Assembly (NCBI RefSeq): GCF_018070025.1
Contig: NZ_JAGPYQ010000001.1
Coordinates: 930,001 to 994,000 of the forward strand
Source: Streptomyces liliiviolaceus
GTDB taxonomy: Bacteria; Actinomycetota; Actinomycetes; Streptomycetales; Streptomycetaceae
DNA length: 64,000 nt
Direction of reading: 5' to 3'
Position 1 is the first letter of the stretch. Each line of letters starts with the position of its first letter. Shown here in pieces: positions 14,950 to 24,336 of the stretch. The notes beneath the pieces are model-generated. The model did no database searches. It saw only the letters and a program-made list of their open reading frames with translations, and was not told the DNA's origin. The translations under genes were made by a program, and so were the position numbers.

Positions 14950-15262
14950 GGGGGCCGTTCGCGCAGTTCCCCGCGCCCCTAGAGCGGCTGCGCCGCTCCC
15001 CGGGGCAAAAGCTGGGGCGCAGCCCCGCTTTTGAGGGGCGCGGGGAACTGCGCGGCCGACCACGACGTGCCCGCAGACAAGATCGAACGCCCGCCCCCAC
15101 CCCCCAGGGGCGCGGGGAACGGCGCAGTCTTTCGCCTTTAGGGGCGCGGGGAACTGCGCGGCCAGCCACGTCCGGGCCGCGGACAACATCCAACGCCCGG
15201 CCCCACCCTCCAGGGGCGCGGGGAACGGCGCAGTCTGTCGTCTTCAGGGGGACAGGGGACCG
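14950..15262. repeat. Cluster of five K elements filling the intergenic gap
   Basis: One reverse core (14961-14979) and four forward cores (15035-15053, 15107-15125, 15141-15159, 15213-15231) occupy the 448-base gap between two same-strand genes. The copies at 15107 and 15213 are the GAACGGCGC variant joined to an AGTCTTT spacer. The copies at 15035 and 15141 have the GGCC-x-x-CCACG tail. No other feature is seen in the gap. Confidence 0.85.
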
Positions 15263-15358
15263 CCGTGTACTACCACGGCAGCATCCCCGCTCCTCCGCTG
15301 GTCGGATCTTGCCGCACTCACCGGGTGAAGCCGCATATCCCCCCGTACCGTCGAAGAC

Positions 15359-17815
15359 ATGACGCACATCGACGCGGGCGCCGAACTCGACCCCGTGCAC
15401 CCCGTCCCGCTGCCCGCCAGTGCCAGCGCCAGCGGAACCGCGAAGGGACTGACCGCCGCCGAGGTCGCCGAGCGCGTCGCCCGGGGCGAGGTCAACGACG
15501 TCCCCGTGCGCAGCAGCCGCTCCACCGCGGACATCGTCCGGGCCAACGTCTTCACCCGGTTCAACGCCATCATCGGCGTGCTCTGGCTGATCATGCTGTT
15601 CGTCGCCCCGTTCCAGGACAGCCTGTTCGGGTACGTGATCCTCGCGAACACCGGCATCGGCATCATCCAGGAACTGCGCGCGAAGAAGACCCTGGACTCC
15701 CTCGCGGTGATCGGCGAGTCCCGCCCCACCGTCCGCAGGGACGGCACCGCCACCTCCATCGGCACCTCCGAGATCGTGCTGGGCGACCTCATCGAGATCG
15801 GCCCGGGCGACAAGATCGTCGTGGACGGGGAGTGCGCCGAGGCCGACGGCCTGGAGATCGACGAGTCCCTGCTCACCGGCGAGGCCGACCCCGTGGTCAA
15901 GCACCCGGGCGACCAGGTCATGTCGGGCAGCTTCGTGGTCGCGGGCGGCGGCGCGTTCAGCGCGACGAAGGTGGGCCGCGAGGCGTACGCGGCGCAACTC
16001 GCCGAGGAGGCGAGCCGATTCACCCTCGTCCACTCCGAACTGCGTACCGGCATCTCCACGATCCTCAAGTACGTGACCTGGATGCTGATCCCGGCCGCCG
16101 TGGGCCTCGCCATCACGCAACTCGTCAGCAAGGACAACGACTTCAAGGACTCCATCGCCCGCGCCGTCGGCGGCATCGTGCCCATGGTCCCCGAGGGCCT
16201 GGTCCTGCTCACCTCGGTCGCCTTCGCCATAGGGGTCGTCCGGCTCGGCCGCAAACAGTGCCTCGTACAGGAACTCCCCGCCATCGAGGGCCTCGCCCGC
16301 GTCGACACGGTCTGCCTCGACAAGACGGGCACGCTCACCGAGGGCGGCATGGACGTCACCGAGCTGCGCCCGCTCGGCGCCGACGGGCACGGGGAGGGGG
16401 AGGGCGACGAGGCGTACGTGCGCGAAGTACTCGGCGCCTTCGGCGCGTCCGACCCCCGCCCGAACGCCTCCCTCCAGGCCATCATCGACGCCTACCCGGA
16501 CAGCGCGGACTGGCGCCACGAGGGCGCGCTGCCCTTTTCCTCCGCGCGCAAGTACAGCGGGGCGTCCTTCGACGAGGGCGGGGACGGGGACGGTGACGAG
16601 GGCCGGGTGAGCACCTGGCTGCTGGGCGCGCCCGACGTGCTGCTCGCCGACGACGACCCCGTGCTCGCCGAGACCGAACAGCTCAACGAGCAGGGGCTAC
16701 GGGTCCTGCTGCTGGCCCGTGCCGTCCGGGAACTCGACGACCCGCGGGTCAAGGAGGGCGCACGCCCGACCGCGCTCGTCGTCCTGGAGCAGCGGCTGCG
16801 GCCCGACGCGGCGGACACCCTGCGGTACTTCGACGAGCAGAACGTACGCGCCAAGGTGATCTCCGGCGACAACGCCGTGTCCGTCGGCGCGGTCGCCGCC
16901 AAGCTCGGTCTGCCCGGTGCCTCCGCCACGGTCGACGCGCGCCGGCTGCCCGCCGAGCGGGAGGAGATGGCCGAGGCGCTGGACCAGGGGTCGGTGTTCG
17001 GGCGGGTCACCCCGCAGCAGAAGCGGGACATGGTGGGCGCGCTCCAGTCGCGCGGGCACACGGTGGCGATGACCGGTGACGGCGTGAACGACGTACTCGC
17101 CCTCAAGGACGCCGACATCGGTGTCGCGATGGGCTCGGGGTCCGAGGCCACGAAGGCGGTCGCCCAGATCGTCCTGCTCAACAACAGCTTCGCGACGCTG
17201 CCCTCGGTGGTCGCGGAGGGGCGCCGGGTGATCGGGAACATCACCCGTGTCGCCACGCTGTTCCTGGTCAAGACGGTGTACTCGGTGCTGCTCGCGGTGC
17301 TGGTGGTGTGCTGCCAGGTGGAGTACCCGTTCCTGCCGCGGCATCTGACGCTGCTGTCGACGCTGACGATCGGGGTGCCGGCGTTTTTCCTGGCGCTCGC
17401 GCCCAACAAGGAACGGGCCAAGCCGCACTTCGTCCGCCGGGTGATGCGGTACTCGATCCCGGGCGGCGTGGTGGCGGGGCTGGCGACGTTCACGACGTAT
17501 CTGCTCGCCCGGCACCACTACTCCGGGGAGGGGGCGTTGGACGCGGAGACCAGCGCGGCGACGCTGACGCTGTTCCTGGTGTCGATGTGGGTGCTGGCGA
17601 TCGTGGCGCGGCCGTACACGTGGTGGCGGATCGGCCTGGTGGCCGCGATGGGGCTGGGCTTCCTGCTGGTGCTGGTGGTGCCGTGGCTGCAGTCGTTCTT
17701 CGCGCTGAAGCTGGTGGGGGCCACTATGCCGTGGACCGCGGTGGGGGTGGCGGTGGTGGGCGCGGGGGTGCTCGAACTGGTGTGGAGGTGGGTGGACCGC
17801 CGCTTTCCCGTCTAG
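15359..17815 (+). CDS. Cation-translocating P-type ATPase (CtpE-like)
   Basis: The 818-residue pump has the phosphorylation motif DKTGTLT with Asp321. It also has the actuator motif as DESLLTGEADPV, the hinge as GDGVNDVLALKDADIGVAMG, and PMVPEGLVLL in the fourth membrane helix. The PEGL motif and overall order match the mycobacterial CtpE group, implicated in Ca2+ uptake, rather than copper (CPC) or Kdp pumps. About ten membrane helices are visible, with four after the P-domain. TACCGT at 15346-15351 lies 7 bases before ATG 15359, suggesting a leaderless start. The ion specificity is inferred from the family. Confidence 0.9.
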   Translation: MTHIDAGAELDPVHPVPLPASASASGTAKGLTAAEVAERVARGEVNDVPVRSSRSTADIVRANVFTRFNAIIGVLWLIMLFVAPFQDSLFGYVILANTGIGIIQELRAKKTLDSLAVIGESRPTVRRDGTATSIGTSEIVLGDLIEIGPGDKIVVDGECAEADGLEIDESLLTGEADPVVKHPGDQVMSGSFVVAGGGAFSATKVGREAYAAQLAEEASRFTLVHSELRTGISTILKYVTWMLIPAAVGLAITQLVSKDNDFKDSIARAVGGIVPMVPEGLVLLTSVAFAIGVVRLGRKQCLVQELPAIEGLARVDTVCLDKTGTLTEGGMDVTELRPLGADGHGEGEGDEAYVREVLGAFGASDPRPNASLQAIIDAYPDSADWRHEGALPFSSARKYSGASFDEGGDGDGDEGRVSTWLLGAPDVLLADDDPVLAETEQLNEQGLRVLLLARAVRELDDPRVKEGARPTALVVLEQRLRPDAADTLRYFDEQNVRAKVISGDNAVSVGAVAAKLGLPGASATVDARRLPAEREEMAEALDQGSVFGRVTPQQKRDMVGALQSRGHTVAMTGDGVNDVLALKDADIGVAMGSGSEATKAVAQIVLLNNSFATLPSVVAEGRRVIGNITRVATLFLVKTVYSVLLAVLVVCCQVEYPFLPRHLTLLSTLTIGVPAFFLALAPNKERAKPHFVRRVMRYSIPGGVVAGLATFTTYLLARHHYSGEGALDAETSAATLTLFLVSMWVLAIVARPYTWWRIGLVAAMGLGFLLVLVVPWLQSFFALKLVGATMPWTAVGVAVVGAGVLELVWRWVDRRFPV

Positions 17816-17859
17816 CCGCGGGGGGACGAGGAGGGGGTGCACCTTGGTGGGGGCCGTTC

Positions 17860-18128
17860 GCGCAGTTCCCCGCGCCCCTTAAAAGCTAAAAGATTGCGCC
17901 GTTCCCCGCGCCCCTAAAAGCCAAAAGACTGCGCCGTTCCCCGCGCCCCTGAGGGGTGTAGGTCAAAGCCCGCGCCCCTGTGGATCCCCGCGAGGGGGCG
18001 AGGGCGCAGCCGAGCCCTTGAGGGGCGCGGGGAACTGCGCGGCCAGCCACGACGCTCCCGCACAACGACGAAAAGCCCGGGGCTACGCCCCTCAGGGGCG
18101 CGGGGAACTGCGCGGCCGGCCACGACGC
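17860..18128. repeat. Cluster of five K elements in a convergent gap
   Basis: Three reverse cores (17860-17878, 17896-17914, 17931-17949) face two forward cores (18022-18040, 18095-18113). The second and third reverse copies are the GCGCCGTTC variant separated by AAAAG-rich spacers. The two forward copies carry the CCACGACGCTCCCGC tail. The whole forms a large inverted array between the P-type ATPase and the secreted protein gene. Confidence 0.85.
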
Positions 18129-18165
18129 TCCCGCAGGTAGTCGAACAGCCGCGCCCCGGGAACAC

Positions 18166-18202
18166 CGACGGCCCCACGCCAGTGGTCGGCGTGGGGCCGT
18201 CG
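18166..18202 (-). terminator. Hairpin terminator of the secreted-protein gene
   Basis: A perfect 15-bp stem (18166-18180 with 18188-18202, core GGCCCCACGCC/GGCGTGGGGCC) and a 7-base loop lie 17 bases beyond the stop of the reverse-strand gene. There is no T tract, as is common for streptomycete terminators. Confidence 0.75.
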
Positions 18203-18219
18203 CGCAGTGCGGCGGAAGG

Positions 18220-19107
18220 TTACTTCACGTCCACGAAGTCACCCGCGGAGTTGACCGCCGGCGTAGTCGACGTGCCCGCGAAGGCGTAGCGGAAGGTGCC
18301 GTCGACGGAAGCCGTGACGGTGGTCTTCAGCTTGCCCGCGGAGCTGCCGGAGCCCGACTTCACGGTCTTGACGTTCGTGTAGGTGGACGAGCCCTTCTTC
18401 TTGAACTGGAGCTTCACGGACTGCTGGGTGTAGCCCGCGTACTTGTTCGTCTCCCAGTTGGCACGCGTCAGGGCCCCGGTGACCGTGATGGTCTTGCCCT
18501 TCTTCACGGGCTCGGGAGAGGCGTTGACGGTCAGCCGGGAGTTGCGCAGGACCTTGGTGGTGCCAAGGTCACCCTGGTCGGCGTAGGAGCCGGTGTTGTA
18601 GTTGAGCAGCAGCGCGCCGCCCTTCCAGGAGCCGGCGTCGCTGTTCAGCAGCTCGCCCTCGGCCGGGAGGATGTCGACGTAGCCGGTGCAGTTGGCGACG
18701 GTCGCCGAGGTCTCGGTGCAGGTCGCCGCGTCGAAGCCGAAGATGACGTTGTCCGGGGTGGCGAACGAGCCCTTGTAGATGTACGGGCCGGTCGCGAAGT
18801 CCAGGGAGCCGAGGTCCACGTCGGCGCCGTGGGTCAGCTTGTAGGTCACCTTGGTGGAGACCTGGTTGGTGGTGCCGACCTTGTGCACCGAGGCGATCTT
18901 GAAGTTGGAGAAGGAGGCGTCCAGGTCGCCGTCGACGGCCGCGGCGGCCTTGCTGCGCTGCGCCTTGGACGCACCGCTGTGGGCAGCATCGAAAGCGGCG
19001 GCGGCGGTCTCGCGGTACGAGGAGTCGTCGGCCTGCGCGACCGGGACGGCGAACGCGGAGAGGGCCAGGGCACCGGTGACGGCGGCCACGGTGGCACGTA
19101 TGCGCAT
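18220..19107 (-). CDS. Secreted protein of unknown function with repeat-like beta domains
   Basis: The 295-residue protein starts MRIRATVAAVTGALALSAFA with a Sec signal peptide cleaved near VAQA-DD. The mature part has a central domain with a Cys pair (ATCTETSATVANCTG) that probably forms a disulfide. A C-terminal Ig-like domain follows (RLTVNASPEPVKKGKTITVT, then GTFRYAFAGTSTTPAV), seen in several streptomycete exported proteins. GGGGGA precedes the ATG at 19107, settling the start. No enzyme motif is visible; it may bind polymers or the cell surface. It is followed by a strong hairpin terminator. Confidence 0.8.
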   Translation of the reverse strand: MRIRATVAAVTGALALSAFAVPVAQADDSSYRETAAAAFDAAHSGASKAQRSKAAAAVDGDLDASFSNFKIASVHKVGTTNQVSTKVTYKLTHGADVDLGSLDFATGPYIYKGSFATPDNVIFGFDAATCTETSATVANCTGYVDILPAEGELLNSDAGSWKGGALLLNYNTGSYADQGDLGTTKVLRNSRLTVNASPEPVKKGKTITVTGALTRANWETNKYAGYTQQSVKLQFKKKGSSTYTNVKTVKSGSGSSAGKLKTTVTASVDGTFRYAFAGTSTTPAVNSAGDFVDVK

Positions 19108-19267
19108 ATGTTTCCCCCGGTGGAGAAAGGGGGCCCGACGGACGTCTTCACGTGGGCCCGTGTGATCTTGGAGCCTGTTGGCTCGCATGATCAGATACAC
19201 CGCGCGGACCGATGGTTGTACGCCGGGTGAATATTTTGTGACCATGTGACGCAGAACACTTTCACGA

Positions 19268-19306
19268 CCCGCCGGGGCGCACGGCGCGCGGCCACGCCCC
19301 GGCGGG
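19268..19306 (-). terminator. Hairpin terminator of the sacsin-like gene
   Basis: CCCGCCGGGGCG at 19268-19279 pairs perfectly with CGCCCCGGCGGG at 19295-19306 around a 15-base loop, 7 bases past the stop of the reverse-strand gene. Confidence 0.65.
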
Positions 19307-19312
19307 CGGCGC

Positions 19313-22300
19313 TCAGTCGAACCAGCGGTCCCGCGCCAGTTCCTCCGTCCTGGACGGGTCCTCCAGCAGGGCGGCGACCTCGAAGCGGCGGGGCCACTGC
19401 CCGGCCGCCCACGCGAGACCCGCGGCGACGCCCTCCAGCGTGGCCGCGTGCAGCACCCCGTCCCGGGTGCGGCGCCAGTCGAGTTCGGTGCCGTCGACGA
19501 CCAGTTCCTCGTGCTCGACGTAGGTCGCGGGGGTCGAGGGGCCCAGCAGAACCCGTACGGACTCCGGTACGTCGTGTTCCGCGCCCTCGCTGGTCACCTC
19601 GCCGGTGACGGACTCGCTCAGCCGCCGGACCTGGAACAGTTCGGCGAGGTCGGCGGCCCGCGCGGGCCGTACCGGGAGCAGGGGCGTGCCCGCGGTGAAG
19701 GGCAGCAGGTCGGGCGAGTCGACGACCACGGCGTCGGCCGCGTCCACGACCCGCACCTCGCCGTCCACCACGGCCCGCAGCTCGTCCGGGAGGGTCACCT
19801 GGTCGGGGTCGAGGTCCGCCAGCGCGCCGTACAGGGCGTGCAGTTGGGCCGCGGACACCTCGCGGTCGGGGTCGGCGAGCCGGTCGAGCAGTTCGGCGGC
19901 GCCGCCCGGTTCGGCGAGCAGCGCGGCCACGGACGTACGGACGCCGAGGGCCCGCAGCACCTGCTCGTCGTCGAAACCGGCCGCGTCGGCGGCGTCGTAC
20001 AGGCCGTGCAGGAGCGGGTCGCCGCCCTCGGCGCGCAGGCCGGCCGGGCGGCGGCCGTCGAGGACGGGATGCCCGCGCAGCCACCAGGCGGTGTACGAGC
20101 GGATGATCTCGTGCGTGCCGTCCGGCAGCAGGACGCGGACCGGCTGGGTGAGGGCGTCCCGCAGCGGCGGGCGGGAGAGCAGGGCGAGGGCCTCGGGCCA
20201 GCGGTCGTCGTCCACGAGGTCGAGGTCGCGCACGGCGACGATCTCCGTCGCGACGGGCGGCACGGGTGAGTCCGGCAGCCCGTCCAGGGCGTCCTCGCAC
20301 CACACGTCCACGGCGTCGAGCAGCCCGGCGTCGTCGGGTTCGGCGAAGTCGCCGTCCTTCGGCTCCAGTTCGTCGGGGTCGAGGACGACGTCCGTGGCGC
20401 GTACGAGGGTGAAGTTCGCGAGGACGCCGCAGGCGGCGAGGGGCTGCTCGCCCCAGCGTTCGGCCAGTTCGGGGTCGACGGAGGCGAGTTCGTCCTCGCG
20501 CATCACCTGGGCGAAGGGGCTGCCGGGCAGGACGAGTTCACCGGCGGGGACGAGTTCGCCCTCGTCGTCGGGGAGCGCGAGCGCGCCGAGCCAGGGTTCG
20601 TCGCCGGGTTCGAGGTCGGCGTCCCGGACGAGCGCGAGGACGGTGTCGGCCAGTTCCTCGGCGTCCGGGGTGGTGTCGTCGTCCCAGGCGCCCCGGTCGT
20701 CGTCGAGGGAGCCGGCGACGGCGGCGCGGACCTGCGGGGTGGTCAGGACGGCCCGCGCGGTGGCGGGCAGGGCGCCCAGCTTCTCCAGGAGCGGATGGAC
20801 GGCGTCCGGATGGGCTACCTTGAGCCCGAGCCGGGCGAGGGCGTCAGGCGCGGCCCCGGCCGTGGTCGCAGTCGTGGCCGTGGTCGCGGCGCCGTCCGCG
20901 GTGGGCAGCAGGACCTGGCGGGGGCCGATCGTCGTCCGGCCGTCGGCCAGCGGCACCGGCAGCCCGGAGAGGCGGTCCGGGTCGACCCCGGCGAGGCTGT
21001 CGTACAGGCGCCGCCACCACTCGGGGGCCTTCTCCAGGCCCGCGAGCCGGTCGACGACCTCGGCCAGCGGGACCCGCGCGACCCCGAGGGTGCGCAGTTC
21101 CGCCCGCCGTTCGAGCCCGGCGGGCAGCAGGCTGGGCAGCACCTCCGCGAGCACCCGTACGGTCTCGGCGCCCGCCCCCTCCGCCACCTCGGCGTCGCGG
21201 GGGCGCAGGGCCTCGGGCAGGCCGGTGTCGGAGTCCGCGTCGTCGCCGCCGCCGGACCCGTCGACCGGTGCGGCCGGTTCGGCCGGTGCGGCCGCGGGCG
21301 GCAGGAAGGCGGTACGCGGCAGCCGTTCGAGGATCGCCTGCCGCAGGGCCCCGTCCAGCTCGCCCTTGCCGAGCGGGCCGGGCACCAGGCCGATGATCCC
21401 CTCGGTCACGGGCCGCCAGGCGGCGAGCAGTTCGACGTACGCCTCCGCCGCGCGCTGCACCAGGAAGTCGGTCAGCGGGCCCGGGGCCGCGTGGCGGCGG
21501 GTGGTGTCGAGCGGCAGCGAGGCGATGAGCAGCGCGGGCACACCGAGGGGTTCGTCGCTGGGCGTGGGCGCGTGCACGACGGGGCCGGTACGGGGGCGGC
21601 CCGGGGTGCCGTCCGCGTCGACCGGGACGGCCCAGGTGACCGACCAGTGCGGGCGCAGGCGCTCCTCGACGGGCCGGTCGGCGAGCAGGGCGGGCTCCAG
21701 GGCACCGTGCGCGGAGACGGTGCGCCAGCGGGTCGTACCGTCACGGGAGTCATCGACGACCACACCGCCGCCGTCCTCCTCGGTACGCCGCCGGATCGTC
21801 CGTACGCCGCCGTCGCCGCTCTCGACGACCACTTCCGCCAGGCCGGGCAGGGCGAGCAGCAGGGCGTCGTCGACACCGTCGAGGAGCCGTTCCGCGAGCG
21901 CCTCGGCGGCGGGGTCCCGCAGCGGCAGCACGACGACACTGTCGTACGGGTCCGGCGCGGAGCCCTCGGCCGCGAACGGCAGCCTGAGCAGGGGTACGTG
22001 GCCGTCGCGGCGGCGCAGTTCGTCGCCGAGGCCGGGGCTGTGGCGGGCGATGCCGGTGGCGAGGTCGCGGGCCTCGGCGAGGGACCAGCGGACGCCGCCG
22101 TGCCGGCCCAGCAGGGCGGGTTCGTCGGTGACGGCGAGGACGGCCGCGAAGCCGACGCCGAAGCGGCCGACCGCGCTGTCGCTCTCGTCGCGCTTGGCGG
22201 AGGCGCGCAGGGTGGAGAGGGATTCGACGCCGGTGGCGTCCAGGGGGGCGCCGGTGTTGGCGGCGGCGAGGACTCCGTCGCGCAGGGTGAGGCGCAGGCG

Positions 22301-22519
22301 GCCGGGGACGCCTGCGCGGGAGGCGGCGTCGGAGGCGTTCTGGGCGAGCTCCACGACGAGGCGGTCGCGGTAGCCGCCGAGAACGAGGTCCTCCTCGGAG
22401 TTGGCGTCCTCACGGAACCGTGCCGGGCTGGTCGCCCAGGCGTCCAGCACCCCGCGTCGCAGCCGGGCCGTCCCGAACGGATCCGCGCCCTCGGCAGCCG
22501 GCCGCACGAAGTTGCTCAC
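19313..22519 (-). CDS. Sacsin N-terminal ATPase-like (GHKL) domain protein
   Basis: The 1068-residue protein starts at GTG 22519 (VSNFVRPAAEGADPFG), with GGGAG 8 bases upstream. The open frame extends 1.3 kb further, but that part crosses K elements and is not coding. Near residue 55 the N-box is VVELAQNASDAASRAG. The G-box GRFGVGFAAVLAVTDEP follows near 125, giving a Hsp90/GHKL ATP-binding fold as in sacsin. The rest is a long acidic alpha/beta region (many VLLPDGTHEI-like strands) with no recognised catalytic domain. It is a cytoplasmic chaperone-like ATPase of unknown target. It lies downstream of the DUF3027 gene across a repeat-filled gap. Confidence 0.85.
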   Translation of the reverse strand: MSNFVRPAAEGADPFGTARLRRGVLDAWATSPARFREDANSEEDLVLGGYRDRLVVELAQNASDAASRAGVPGRLRLTLRDGVLAAANTGAPLDATGVESLSTLRASAKRDESDSAVGRFGVGFAAVLAVTDEPALLGRHGGVRWSLAEARDLATGIARHSPGLGDELRRRDGHVPLLRLPFAAEGSAPDPYDSVVVLPLRDPAAEALAERLLDGVDDALLLALPGLAEVVVESGDGGVRTIRRRTEEDGGGVVVDDSRDGTTRWRTVSAHGALEPALLADRPVEERLRPHWSVTWAVPVDADGTPGRPRTGPVVHAPTPSDEPLGVPALLIASLPLDTTRRHAAPGPLTDFLVQRAAEAYVELLAAWRPVTEGIIGLVPGPLGKGELDGALRQAILERLPRTAFLPPAAAPAEPAAPVDGSGGGDDADSDTGLPEALRPRDAEVAEGAGAETVRVLAEVLPSLLPAGLERRAELRTLGVARVPLAEVVDRLAGLEKAPEWWRRLYDSLAGVDPDRLSGLPVPLADGRTTIGPRQVLLPTADGAATTATTATTAGAAPDALARLGLKVAHPDAVHPLLEKLGALPATARAVLTTPQVRAAVAGSLDDDRGAWDDDTTPDAEELADTVLALVRDADLEPGDEPWLGALALPDDEGELVPAGELVLPGSPFAQVMREDELASVDPELAERWGEQPLAACGVLANFTLVRATDVVLDPDELEPKDGDFAEPDDAGLLDAVDVWCEDALDGLPDSPVPPVATEIVAVRDLDLVDDDRWPEALALLSRPPLRDALTQPVRVLLPDGTHEIIRSYTAWWLRGHPVLDGRRPAGLRAEGGDPLLHGLYDAADAAGFDDEQVLRALGVRTSVAALLAEPGGAAELLDRLADPDREVSAAQLHALYGALADLDPDQVTLPDELRAVVDGEVRVVDAADAVVVDSPDLLPFTAGTPLLPVRPARAADLAELFQVRRLSESVTGEVTSEGAEHDVPESVRVLLGPSTPATYVEHEELVVDGTELDWRRTRDGVLHAATLEGVAAGLAWAAGQWPRRFEVAALLEDPSRTEELARDRWFD

Positions 22520-22635
22520 GCTTGACACTCCCTCATCGTCGTACGCCCGCGCGCATCGGCCGGCCGCGGCAAGAAGGTACCGCGCGGGTCCCTTGGCAGG
22601 GGGCCAGGGTTGGAAGGGGGGGCTCCGCGGGGTGG

Positions 22636-22925
22636 GCGGGTGCGGGCCGGTGGGGGCCGGCCGCGCCGTTCCCCGCGCCCCTGGGGAGTGGCTACGCCCG
22701 GCTGTGACGTGCGGGTCGTGTGTGGCTGGCCGCGCAGTTCCCCGCGCCCCTAAAAGCCAAAAGACTCCGCCGCGCACCTGGAGATGGGGCGCAGCCCCGC
22801 TCTCAGGGGCGCGGGGAACTGCGCGGCCAGCCACGACGCACCCGCGGACGACGAACAACCGGGGGCCGTGCCCCCTCAGGGGCGCGGGGAACTGCGCGAT
22901 CAGCCACCACGTGCCCGCGGACGGC
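22636..22925. repeat. Cluster of four K elements between same-strand genes
   Basis: Reverse cores at 22663-22681 (GCGCCGTTC variant) and 22732-22750 face forward cores at 22806-22824 and 22879-22897. Tails are of the CCACGACGCACCCGC and CCACCACGTGCCCGC type. They fill most of the 458-base gap between the sacsin-like start and the DUF3027 stop; nothing else is evident there. Confidence 0.85.
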
Positions 22926-22977
22926 AGACGAGGGTTTGAGGGGGTGGGCCGCGCCGTCACGCGAACGGCCCGCAGAA

Positions 22978-23901
22978 CTAGCTGTGGCCGTATTCCGACG
23001 CCGACCCGTCCGGCCCCACCGGCACCGACCCCGAATCCGGCGAAGGCCGCAGCGGAAACGGATCCACCCGCGTCTCGTCGATCACCGGCGGCGCGGGCCG
23101 CGCAGGCGTAGGCATGACCGCCGCCTCCGAATGCCCACCACACCCGTACGAGAGCGACACGACACGCCCGTCCGCGGGCGAGAACTCGTTCGCGCACAGA
23201 CCGAACGCCTGACCGAGCGACCCGCCCACGGGATTCAGGAACCCACAGCTGACGCACGTCGCCGGCGCGGCCTGCGCCATCGCGGTCTTCGCCCCGTACG
23301 ACTCCTCCCACCGGTCCGCCGCGACATGCAGCCCGTACCGGGACAGCACACGCGCCCGCCGCATCCCCAGCTCCTCGGCCACGGACGCGATCGACCCGCG
23401 GGACGGCACGAGCGGCAGCGCGGCCGGCGTCCGCGCCGTGATCTCGGCGTCCTCCGCCTCGGCCAGCTGGGCCATCTCCTCGGAGATCGGCGCGTTCGGA
23501 GCGGGCTCGTCCTCGCCGGAGTAGCCGGGTTCCAGACGCAGATCCTCCGCGTCCGTGGGCAGCAGGTCCCCGGGCCCCATGTCCCCCGGCCGGAGCCGCT
23601 CGCTCCACGGCACCCACTCGGGTGCCAGCAGGGCGTCGGTGCCGGGCAGCAGCACGGTCTCGTCGAGGGTGACGACCTTCGCCCGGGAGGCCCGGGCCAC
23701 CGTCACGGCCCAGCGCCACCCGCGGTAGCCCATCTCCTTGCACTCGAAGAAGTGCGTGACGACGCGGTCCCCTTCGCTGACCAGTCCCGCGTGCTCCCCC
23801 ACCACGCCGGGAGCGGCGGCCTCCTCGGCGGCTGCCCGGGCGAGGTCCACGGCCTCGGCACACAGACGGTCCGGGGTCCGGCTTCGCGTTGTCGCGCTCA
23901 C
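22978..23901 (-). CDS. DUF3027 domain protein
   Basis: The 307-residue protein starts at GTG 23901 (VSATTRSRTPDRLCAEAVDL), backed by GGAGAGAAG. The DUF3027 core is GEHAGLVSEGDRVVTHFFEC, GYRGWRWAVTVARA and ETVLLPGTDALLAPEWVPWS. The C-terminal part has a zinc-like cysteine set: ATCVSCGFLNPVGG, FGLCANEF and SYGCGGHSE. The family is restricted to actinobacteria and has no known function; the Cys set suggests a zinc ribbon. The gene is divergent from the MFS gene at 24337. Confidence 0.85.
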   Translation of the reverse strand: MSATTRSRTPDRLCAEAVDLARAAAEEAAAPGVVGEHAGLVSEGDRVVTHFFECKEMGYRGWRWAVTVARASRAKVVTLDETVLLPGTDALLAPEWVPWSERLRPGDMGPGDLLPTDAEDLRLEPGYSGEDEPAPNAPISEEMAQLAEAEDAEITARTPAALPLVPSRGSIASVAEELGMRRARVLSRYGLHVAADRWEESYGAKTAMAQAAPATCVSCGFLNPVGGSLGQAFGLCANEFSPADGRVVSLSYGCGGHSEAAVMPTPARPAPPVIDETRVDPFPLRPSPDSGSVPVGPDGSASEYGHS

Positions 23902-24336
23902 AGGTATCGCTTCTCTCCTACGCCGTCTCACGAGTGCGCCATCCCTCGACGGGGGTGCGGACGGAGCGGACCGGAGGGCCGCGTCGACGTCCGCGCCCGA
24001 TCGCACTCGGGCGCACCTACGTCATCCATTCTGCGGGATGACCGAGAGGCGCGCGGCCGAGAACAACCGCCGCGGGCGCGCTACGCACGCTACCGTCTCG
24101 TCGGCGCTGGGCCTACACCGGCGTTGCCTTCATACTGTCGCGCCGTCTCCCCGACCGGGTGCACGGGACGCTCCAACCGTATGTGCGGCCCGCTCCGGAC
24201 GGGGTCCGGGAGGCGCCCGCGACCGGTGCGCAGAACGGCCTTCGCGCATGTCCGGCACCCGATCCCCCGCGCCCACTCCGCCGCTATACGGGCGGTAACT
24301 GCGCTACTTCCGCCAATCTCGGGGCACTATTGCGGA
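23902..24336. other. 435-base divergent intergenic region
   Basis: This gap separates the DUF3027 gene from the MFS gene. I find no convincing gene in it: the forward frame through it is Arg/Pro-rich shadow sequence. CACTAT at 24325-24330, 6 bases before the MFS GTG, could be a -10 box for a leaderless transcript. No K element is present. Confidence 0.5.

Noticed and set aside
14950..15262. K-element cluster as a CRISPR array
   Set aside because: Copies occur in both orientations with irregular spacing, and there are no cas genes.
19313..23863. A 1516-codon open frame on the reverse strand
   Set aside because: Only the part from 22519 is coding. The upstream 1.3 kb crosses K elements and the DUF3027 gene in another frame, and a ribosome binding site marks GTG 22519.
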